A stretch of DNA of 64,000 nt from Tausonia pullulans. Lineage: Eukaryota; Basidiomycota; Tremellomycetes; Cystofilobasidiales; Mrakiaceae. Shown piece after piece: positions 56,491 through 64,000 of the stretch (positions are counted from its first letter, which is position 1; every line of letters begins with the position of its first letter). The notes beneath the pieces are model-generated. The model ran no database searches. It was not told the DNA's origin and saw only the letters and a program-made list of their open reading frames with translations. The stretch spans positions 682,001 to 746,000 of the forward strand of contig OX637631.1 in the NCBI GenBank assembly GCA_951802195.1. The letters are read 5' to 3'. The translations under genes were made by a program, and so were the position numbers.

Positions 56491-58311
56491 ATGCTCGCCC
56501 GCTCCGTCCAAAAGGCTACTGCCCCCCTCACTAGGGCTTACGCTAGCGTTTCTCCCTCCGCGGGCTCCAAGCCCTCCAGTCCGTCCTTGAGCGAGCCGAT
56601 CTCCGTGAGGAAAGCAATGAAGAGACCGCGCGGCTGATGTCCCCTTTCCCTTGCCCTCAGTCATCCCCTACTTCCTTGGAGGCCTTGGTGTCGGAGTCGT
56701 CGCTGCCACCGCCTACTACGGCTTCCCCTCGGACCCTCACTCCGCCCACGCCGACGAGCCTGAGCCCGCTGTCGCCAAGAAGGAGCCCGCTGTCGCCCTG
56801 ACTAAGTCCGTCGCCGTTGCGCTCTCCATCTTGCGCTGCGTCTCTCGCCACTGCTGACGCTGATTCCTCGTCTTCAGGGACAAGTTCCAGAACTTCAAGC
56901 TCACTAAGGTCTCGGACTACAACCACAACACGAAGAAGTATCACTTCTCCGTAAGTCGCGCTACCCTCTCTCGTCTCTCGCGCTCCCTTGGCCCTTCGTT
57001 CGATCCTGACGATGAGCTTCCTAGTTCCCCGACAGTGAGGCCGTCGCCGGAGGACCCATCACCCACTGCATCATGGTCCGCGCTCCGGAGGACGGCAAGA
57101 TTGTCGACGACAAGGGCAAGGACATCGCTCGGTTCGTCCCTCGTTCCCCCCTCTCTCGCGTCGTCCCGACGGCTGTCCCACGCGGACTCCGTGCTAGCCC
57201 GCCAGCTCGTCTGATCGCGTAGACCCCGCTTCGCTCGGCTGACTGGTAGTCACCTCTGTTGTCCTCTCTGTACAGCCCTTACACCCCCATCTCCTCGGTC
57301 GACCACCCGGGAGAGCTCGTCCTCCTTATCAAGAAGTACGACGTGAGTCCCCGAGCGGTCGTTGCGCGTTTCCTTTGTTCCGCATCTTGCTCTCCTCAGC
57401 TCTTTTACTAACGAAGAGGTTCTTCGCCCCATCACCCCAGACCGGAAAGCTCACCCCTTGGCTTGCCAGCCTTCAGATCGGAGACGAGGCCGCTTTCAAG
57501 GTCCGTCGCCGCATCTGCACACGTGCTTCCAATTCGGACCAAACCGCTGATATCGTTCTCGGAAACACTCCTCTTGTAGGGCCCCTTCGCCAAGTTCCCC
57601 TACAAGCCCTCGACCCTCGAGCAGGGAATCGCCATCGCCGGTGGTTCAGGTATCACCCCGATGTTCCAGCTCATCGAGCATGCGCTCTCCGTACGTTTGG
57701 TGTTCCGACAACGTTGCATCTTGTCTTTTTTTTTTCCTCGCTGGCTGACTCACAGGGAAATTGATTTTGGCTTCCAACAGAAGAAGGACGACAGCACCAA
57801 ATGGACGCTCATCTACTCTAACGTCAGCGAGGAGGACATCCGTGGGTTGCTCTCTCACTGGATTGTCACGGGGAATACACGTGTGCTAATCGCTGTATCC
57901 TTCGTCAGTCCTCCGCAAAGAGTGGGACGCCCTCGCCAAGTCGAACCCTGACCGCCTCAAGGTCGTCTACGCGCTCGACAAGCCCCCCGCCGGCTGGACC
58001 GGTGAGCCTTGCGTTCCCCTTCACCCGACCCCCACCTCGCCTCGCTTTCTCTCCCTCTTCCCCCTCAAGCTAACCAAGCCTTTCCCTCCCCCCCCCCCCC
58101 AGGACCCTCCGGCTACATCACCCCGGACCTCGTCAAGTCGCACGCCGCCAAGGCCGCCACCGATGCCGGCGACAAGGTCAAGGTCTTCGTCTGCGGCCCT
58201 CCTGGCCAGGTCGCCGCTATTGCCGGCCCCAAGGACGGAGGCAAGCAGGGTCCCGTCGGTGGAGCGCTCAAGGAGCTTGGGTACGAGGCTGGGCAGGTCT
58301 TCAAGTTCTGA
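56491..58311 (+). CDS. MCR1: Mitochondrial NADH-cytochrome b5 reductase (Mcr1-like)
   Basis: FAD enzyme passing electrons from NADH to cytochrome b5 or other acceptors; yeast Mcr1 sits in the outer membrane and intermembrane space. The ATG at 56491 gives a basic presequence MLARSVQKATAPLTRAYASV, then across a GTCCGT intron a membrane segment IIPYFLGGLGVGVVAATAYY. The FAD domain includes FKLTKVSDYNHNTKKYHFS and ARPYTPISSVD (R-x-Y-T-P-x-S flavin motif), and LTPWLASLQIGDEAAFKGPF. The NADH domain has AIAGGSGITPMFQLIEHALS, WTLIYSNVSEEDI and VFVCGPPGQ. The C-terminus ends YEAGQVFKF with TGA 58309-58311. About nine introns. Processing by a rhomboid-like or inner membrane protease, known for yeast Mcr1, is not visible here. 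Confidence 0.92.
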
Positions 58312-58417
58312 GTTAGATTCAAGTACATTAGATGGACGGAAAACGATCCCATGGAATTGCTATCGGTCTATCTATCGTTCGAAGCAATCGCCAAGGGCTC
58401 TCTCTCTCTCTCTCTCC

Positions 58418-59966
58418 CTAGATGACCCGGTTCGCAAGCCCCTTGCCATCGAGGTAGGCAGCGAGGATCTCGACGGCCTCGATGCACGTCTGCTCCGCCG
58501 TCTCTTCGGTGCTCGCGCCGACGTGCGGGAGACAGATGAGGTTCGGCAGACCGTTCTGGAGGATGAGCGACCCGTACTCTTCGGGCCGGACGGGCTCCTT
58601 GGACCAAACCTTTAGAAGAGGGGGAGAGGGGAGGAGGGGGGGGGAAGGGCAAGCGAGCGGGCGTTAGATGGGCAAGCAGACTGGAAGGGGAGAGCATGGT
58701 GCTCAGCTACGCACATCCACCCCAGCCCCCGCGATCCTCCCCTCCCTGAGCGCCCTCTCCATCGCCCCCTCGTCGACAACGCCCCCTCGGGCGGTGTTGA
58801 TCAAGATCGCCGACTTCTTCATCTGCGCGAACGCCTCGCTGTCGAACGAGCCGCGCGTGGAGTCCGTCAGGGGACAGTGGAGGGAGACGACATCGGCGGT
58901 CTCCAGGAGAGCTTGGAGCGTGGGCTTGCGGGTGTGGGGGATGTAGGTGTCGCCGGGGGTTGTCCAGCGCGTGGAGGACGAGGTTGGGGAGTAGACGGTG
59001 AGGGTCGCGCCGAAGGCCTGCGGTTCAAAGGTTCGCTCCCATCAGGACAGGAACTCTTGGATCTCTCTCATCGAGACGACAAGATGTATGTACGCGGAAC
59101 AGCTTGGCTGTGGCGAGAGCGATGGCGCCCATGCCGACGAGGCCGACCTCCTTGCCCCTGATCGAGTTGCCGAGGCAGTTGATCGACATGAGATGGTCGC
59201 CCGAGGTCATTCGGGCGTCGAGCTAGGGTAACAAGAGGGCTGGATGCCATCAGATCGGTGAAGAAGAGGGGGACTGCGCGCCTGGGGCTCTGGAACGAAA
59301 CAAACCTCCTTGACGCGCCGAAGCAGGTTCAACGCCAGCGTGATGGTGAGCTCGGCAACAGCGTCGGCGTTCATTCCTGGGATTCATCATCAGCCTAGAG
59401 GTGGAAGGAAGGAGATACCAAAGGATACTCACCAGGGAGGTTGGAGACTGGGATCCCGAGACGGGTCGCTGTTGGGGCGTGGATTGAGTCGTACCCTGCA
59501 CCGCAGCGCGAGATGGCGAGCAGCTTTTTCGAGATCAAGAGCTTCTTCTCATCCATAGTGCCCGTCCGGAGAATCTGTCGCATCAGCAAGGGAGGGAGAT
59601 AGCATCGAGTCAGAACAGGTGCATATCGGAAGTGAGAAAGGGACCGAGGGTGTTTTGAGGGGGGGGGGGGGGGGGGGGGGAGGGAGAGGGAGGGAAGGAC
59701 GGACGACGCCGTCGGCCTTAGCGAGACCCTCGCTCTCATCAATGTCAGCGAACGTGAGGACCTCCTTGAACTTGGTCTTTGCGTGGGAGAGGGCCTGTGG
59801 GCGTTTAGAATGTCGTCGGGGGCGAGCGAGCGCGTCAGCGGATACACCACGCTTGAACGAGAACGACGACGCGCACCGCGGGGTGGATGGGCGCGACGAT
59901 GTAGACCGTCGCGTCCTTGGCGGGGACAAGTGGGCCGCGGGTGGGCTGGGGGAAGGAGACGGTCAT
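58418..59966 (-). CDS. D-isomer-specific 2-hydroxyacid dehydrogenase (PGDH-like)
   Basis: NAD(P)-dependent oxidoreductase of the D-2-hydroxyacid dehydrogenase family, possibly D-3-phosphoglycerate dehydrogenase-like. The ATG at 59966 gives MTVSFPQPTRGPLVPAKDAT. Later blocks are VLTFADIDESEGLAKADGVV, LLAISRCGAGYDSIHAPTAT, NADAVAELTITLALNLLRRV, GKEVGLVGMGAIALATAKLF (Rossmann motif G-x-G-x2-A instead of the usual G-x-G-x2-G), LINTARGGVVDEGAMERALR (catalytic Arg), GVDVWSKEPVRPEE (catalytic Glu) and ICLPHVGASTEETAEQT (catalytic His), ending KGLANRVI with TAG 58418-58420. No ACT regulatory domain is seen, unlike serine-pathway SerA enzymes, so glyoxylate/hydroxypyruvate reductase or a short PGDH are both possible. 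One intron contains a 22-G run on the + strand. Confidence 0.87.
59659..59680 (+). repeat. 22-nt homopolymer G run (intron of the dehydrogenase gene)
   Basis: Twenty-two consecutive G on the + strand, C on the transcribed gene's sense strand, inside an intron upstream of its acceptor. The length is likely to vary or be mis-called. Confidence 0.9.
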
Positions 59967-60335
59967 GTTGTTGTTGGTGGGAATGGAAATGGAGGATGTG
60001 GAAGCTTGCAGGAAATAGAGGCAAGGTGAGAAAGAAAGCGAGAAAACGCCATACAAGTCCAATCTGCCGGCGGTTCGGGGAAGACCGATTAGCCGACTTG
60101 GGCCGAAGACTGGCTGGCGGCTGAAACAAGCCGAAGGATGATATGCTGAGAGAAAAATGACTGCACACAGGTTCAAGAGCTCAAAAAGTCATGGTCACAA
60201 TAAGTTGAAGCGAGAAAGGAAAGCAAGTTAAGTCGTAAGGCGTTCGTTCGCTTGTCCTCCACATCTCGCGGCCACCCCCATCCGGCGGCCTCACAACACC
60301 AGGCCAACATGGCCAGTCAAAGGCAAACACCCTCC
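59967..60335. other. Intergenic region / promoter of dehydrogenase gene
   Basis: About 370 bp with no supported gene; the DNA next to 59966 is purine-rich on the + strand, as for other - strand promoters here. Confidence 0.5.
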
Positions 60336-60861
60336 TCACTTGTTGAGCGACGCCTGAGCTGCCTGGAGCTGGAGCAATGGATCCATGGGAGATGACAGCA
60401 GGTCAATCAGGATATCCAGGCAGCCAGGAGGAAGGAGTTGAAGGCCGATGACGCACCTCCTCGCGCGTTTTGGGCTTCTCGAGGGTGCTCGCAATGTCCG
60501 CCGAAGGAACGTAGGGCTGCCGGCCACCGGCAACGGACCCGGGGTTGGAGCCTGTGAGGGCCGGATCGGTCTTGGGGTCGTTGGTGGTCTGGGAAGGAGA
60601 AACGAGGGAAATGGAAAGATTGGCGAGCGGTTAGTGATTGTGCCGGAGACGCTGTCAATGGACCTTGTGCCTTGAGAGGCAGGCTGCTCACGGCGGGGTG
60701 GGGCTGGATCTGTGGATGAAACGGTAGGCGCCAACGAGAATCAGTAGCGAGTCGCCAAGCGGTGATGGGCGACGTTGCGTGAGGCATGGCTTGCTGGGTG
60801 AAAGGAGAGCCAGCCAACTCACGGTGAACTGCTGCTCGTCCTTCTTGTCGTTAGAAGACAT
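60336..60861 (-). CDS. 73-aa hydrophilic protein with an 18-nt exon
   Basis: No family recognised. Four exons, all phase 0: 60823-60861 (MSSNDKKDEQQFT), 60692-60709 (IQPHPA), 60457-60588 (TTNDPKTDPALTGSNPGSVA, then GGRQPYVPSADIASTLEKPK and TREE) and 60336-60368 (LQAAQASLNK, TGA). They give 73 codons plus stop. The protein is hydrophilic, lacks cysteine and has no signal or membrane segment; it looks intrinsically disordered until a short C-terminal helix. The exact codon sums and good GT-AG sites (GTGAGT, GTGAGC, GTGCGT donors) support a real gene despite its size. Confidence 0.62.
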
Positions 60862-62253
60862 GATGCTAGAAATGGTCTCGGAGATCTGCGTCGGCAGGTT
60901 GATGTTCATACAAAGGTGGGGGAGGTGGAGACGTGGTGGTTGGTGGAGAGGAGGCCGGTCTTCTGGACCCGTCGAAGCGAGAAGCGAGGCGTGCAATCGA
61001 GAGATGGAGCGCCTGCGGAAGGCCCGCTGGTGACTGGTGACGTTGCTCTGACGCCCTCCGGCTCGTCTCCTCAACCACACGCCCCGCCCTCGGCAAACAT
61101 TAGCGAAGCCCCAGTCCCTGGACATATCAAAGATTGGTTCTCTGAATGCTCTCTGGCTCGCCGGTTATCGTCAGTTATACTGACCACCCCACCTGCGCGC
61201 GCGCGGGCTCTTCAAATTTAGCGCATACGTTCACATCTGCGGTCCACGTCAGATGTCGTCTTTCTCGGATTCACTTCCCCGAGCCGAGATACTTCTCATA
61301 TTCAGCATGGATGCAGAGACTTTCTAGGCCACTGGCCAGGGCGAAGCCGACCGAGTGAGGTAGAGCAGCATAGCTCAGGATGTCGGGTCGCCTTCCGATG
61401 ACGCTCCGACAACGACATGTTCTCCAGGCAGCTCGGGAGGCCTCCATGTAATATAGCCTTCAAATGGCGCAATCGCAACATCAGTTTTCTTCTCTCGCCT
61501 GCTAAGCTCTTCCGAAAGTTTGAATGAGGTGTGCTGGAGATCAGAGTGTGCGTCAAGGCTGAAGGTGCTCACCCCTCCTCTAGAGCTCCGCCCGAGTATC
61601 GGCTTCGTCGGCCAGTTCATGTATGTCGATGCCCCCGGTCATAATGGGATATTTGCCCATCAACTGTGAGTCCGAAACATGAGCCGTCCTGTCTGAGCCT
61701 GCTTCAAACCTCTCTTCGGGTAGCCTGCCACCAACGCCTCCACTGGCATCGAGATGTCGTCGGACAAAAGAAGGCCGGAATTGAAGGGGAGCTCTCCAAC
61801 GTCAACTAAGCCCAGGCTTGAGAGTGCGCCCACTCTTCCTTTTCATCTTCTTTCCCCCATCTTCGCCACCTTCGATTTGTCTCCTTTCTGGTCAATCCTC
61901 TAAGGCTCCTCCCACAGCTTTCTCACTTACACCTGACCGTCGTTCCTAAATAGATTCAGCATCATCAAAATTTGCATCTGCATGCTTGTCCCCGACCCTA
62001 TGGACCGTTCTGTTTTCCCGTCTCCTTCGTCCTCGGTGGAAGCTCTCAACCTCCTGGCTTCTGCTCAAAGCCATCTTGACCTCATCGGTCTCGAGTTAGA
62101 CATGAGGCCGTAAATAGTCATTCTCGAGATCGCATGAAGCTGCCAGGGCCCTTTTACCCCCCTTCCGCTACTCTCTCTGCGTGTCTCAACTCTGCTGCCT
62201 CAACGGTGATTCCAAGAACTGCCCAACGCAAACACCAGCTCCGTCAGTCCAAG
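60862..62253. other. Intergenic region with two doubtful small ORFs
   Basis: About 1.4 kb. On the - strand an 81-codon frame (61375-61620) reads MNWPTKPILGRSSRGGVSTF and later AIAPFEGYITWRPPELPGEH; no homology is recognised. On the + strand a 43-codon frame from ATG 61981 (MLVPDPMDRSVFPSPSSSVE, then ALNLLASAQSHLDLIGLELD) follows a pyrimidine-rich, promoter-like stretch. Neither is strong enough to call a gene. Confidence 0.3.
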
Positions 62254-64000
62254 TCAGAATGGCAACGATGAGAAGCAGGAACTGTCATGAACCTCGCGGG
62301 CCTGCGCATCCGTTGTCTCGCTGATGTCGTATTCGTCCTCGGTGAATGTGATGAGTCCCGTAACTTTCGACACTGCGTGGGAGGTGAAGAAGGACCAGAA
62401 GCCCTTGGTTTTGGCATTTGTAGAGTCGCCGAGGTGAGACTTGAGGTCATGGAGAAAGCTGTGCCGGTGAGGTAGGCGAGAGGTGAGAGTGAGACAGCAA
62501 TTCTATTAAAGAAGGGCGAGAGAAGGGATTTACTTGTTGAAGATGTTCGGCTCTTCGCCCTATAGAGACCGGCCGATTGATCGACAGAGGGTAGTGTCAG
62601 TGCACTGGGATCACTTGGGATTGTGATAGCCACGCACCTCTAGGCACTCGGCCCTTATTCCATGAATGCTTTCGAGTGCCATCTGATAGGCGCCCCGCGC
62701 GAGGAGAGCATAGATTGAGCTGGCTGCCTTGTTCATGGCTGCAAGCAAGGCTCATGATTCGATCAATCAGCACGCGCTGTGGTTAAGGCGGAAGATATTA
62801 ATTGCACCCAGAGATTGAACTGACGTTCCGTGTAGTCCTCCCCTTTGGCCTCCGCAATCTCTGTCTTGAACGTCTTGAGAGGGTCGATTTCGCTCTCGAG
62901 TGCATCAGACCATCCGGGACCACCCGAAAGGACTTCGTCCGCCTCCTGCGGCTGTTTGTTCCCTCCATCCGCGTTGTCTCCGTCGTCTGCAATTGCTATG
63001 TCGGTATTCGAGGAGGAAATGGGCGGCTTAACGGTGGGAAGCGGCGTTGTCATAATGTGAGTCGCAGAGCTGGATCCAGAGTCGAACGGCTGAGAGAGTT
63101 TTGATAAAGTTGGCAGCGTCGGCTTCTTGGCAGGAGGAGGCGCCAGCCCAAGAATTTGGTCGAGGCTTCCCAGACTGCGATGAGACGAATCGGAAAGTGC
63201 CGGTCAGCGAAATAAGTCTCACGCCGTTGAGAAGAGAGAGCAAAAACCGACTCGTCTGCCTGCATCGTCGGATTCTGGCCACGTTTCACCTTCTTTATCG
63301 GCACTGTGCACGGGAAATCCCATCATCAGCAAACGGAAATCCAGAAGTGAGGATGGAAAACTAAGTCCACCTTTGTTGATGTCGAAAACGCGTGCTGCCT
63401 CCCGTGCGGCCTCACGCCCGCCCGCGTCAAGGACCGCCTTCGGAGAGTGGAGGAATCGGACGACCATCGGGTGAGGGGGTCGCATCACCTCACCCTCATT
63501 TGCTGTTAGTTGGTGGAACATGGCCTCTTTGGTCCGGTGAACGGCGAGATTCCAAGAGTCCTCGGGCCTAAAGTAAGGACCCGGCTCCCCACTATAATAT
63601 TACAACCAACTGAGCACAATCTCGTTCACGGGTCGAAGAGTGACTCACTCGTCGGTCTCGCCTGTCGTCGAGAGATCCATGGCGTCGACGAGGGCGGCCA
63701 TGGCGTTGCGCTGCTCGGCCGTCGGAATCTGGCTATGTGATTCAAGCTTCTCGCCGCTCTTACCCACAACGTTCTCGAGCGGAGGAAAGAAGAAGCGCTT
63801 GTAGTCGTCCGCAAAAGGAAGCTGGGACACCGGCGCAACGATCGTTCAGCCTCGTCGTACATCACCACGGACGCGCAGAGGGCATTCAACGCACACAGAC
63901 AAACTCGATGTACTGGGCGCTAGTGCGGCCTTCCTCATCCCTCTCCGAGACCGCCCGGCCGACGCACATCCTCGGCGAGCTGTCGTTGTCATAAACGTAG
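62254..64000 (-). CDS. KU80: Ku80 DNA-repair protein (C-terminal part; 5' end beyond window)
   Basis: Large subunit of the Ku heterodimer, which binds double-strand DNA ends in non-homologous end joining and guards telomeres. Entering from 64000 the frame reads VYDNDSSPRMCVGRAVSERD and EEGRTSAQYIEFVC, then LPFADDYKRFFFPPLENV and PTAEQRNAMAALVDAMDL (the Ku core pattern LPF..D.r.f.FP.l and AlvdaMDL). Next come the VFDINKGG region, a proline-rich linker (LDQILGLAPPPAKKPTLPTL), and an alpha-helical C-terminal domain: DPLKTFKTEIAEAKGEDYTE, SSIYALLARGAYQMALESIH, GIRAECLE, FLHDLKSHLGDSTN and FWSFFTSHAVSKVTGLITFT. It ends SCFSSLPF and TGA at 62254-62256. About seven introns lie in the visible part. 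The helical domain that binds DNA-PKcs in animals is present, although fungi lack that kinase. Confidence 0.9.

Noticed and set aside
61981-62270. Two-exon + strand gene overlapping the Ku80 3' end
   Set aside because: Joining the 43-codon frame to a following frame would need an intron of only about 30 nt, shorter than any other intron in the window.
1-64000. Retroelements, DNA transposons, virus-derived copies
   Set aside because: No reverse transcriptase, integrase, transposase or capsid motif and no long terminal or inverted repeat was seen in any frame.

Overview
The window looks like nuclear DNA of a basidiomycete yeast, probably Pucciniomycotina/Microbotryomycetes (Rhodotorula, Sporobolomyces or Leucosporidium kin). 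This is inferred from GC-rich coding DNA, C-ending codons, many short GT-AG introns (about 50-100 nt), pyrimidine-rich promoters and the gene set (ABCC transporter, Msb1/Mug8, TRS65-like, Mcr1-like, Ku80). The genus is not proven. I saw no transposon, virus-derived element, CRISPR array, rRNA or convincing tRNA. A 200-base run of N lies at 49010-49209.

Layout. 1-10.3 kb, + strand: the 3' part of a PHAF1/UPF0183 gene, two tandem secreted class 3 lipases, and a RING-H2 ubiquitin ligase with a second RING-H2-like finger. 10.7-18.2 kb, - strand: a SAP-domain protein resembling the spindle protein NuSAP, an aldo/keto reductase with a C-terminal membrane segment, and a 180-aa cysteine-motif protein. 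19.2-28.4 kb, + strand: a PTC7-type PP2C phosphatase and a full-length ABCC transporter. 28.5-32.6 kb, - strand: a membrane-anchored tandem amidohydrolase convergent with the transporter. 33.2-38.6 kb, + strand: a wax-synthase-like acyltransferase and a TRS65-like TRAPPII subunit. 39-44.6 kb, - strand: a small probably mitochondrial protein with a 15-nt exon, an F-box protein and an NNT1/EFM7 methyltransferase. 45.1-48.4 kb: mitochondrial HSP10 (-) and HSP60 (+) head to head over a 292-bp shared promoter. 48.6-56 kb: an unidentified gene cut by the gap, DPM2 (-) and a long Msb1/Mug8 protein (+). 56.5-64 kb: mitochondrial NADH-cytochrome b5 reductase (+), a 2-hydroxyacid dehydrogenase (-), a 73-aa protein with an 18-nt exon (-), and the 3' part of Ku80 (-).

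The genes do not form one pathway. The clearest functional unit is the HSP10/HSP60 pair, the two halves of the mitochondrial chaperonin. The most unusual features are gene structures: exons of 15 and 18 nt, two genes whose first coding exon is only the ATG, a 69-nt in-frame intron in the NuSAP-like gene, and repeated GTCCGT splice donors. Exon models were made by eye. Where exon lengths summed to whole codons (HSP10, HSP60, DPM2, TRS65-like, RING protein and three small genes) they are stated with more confidence.
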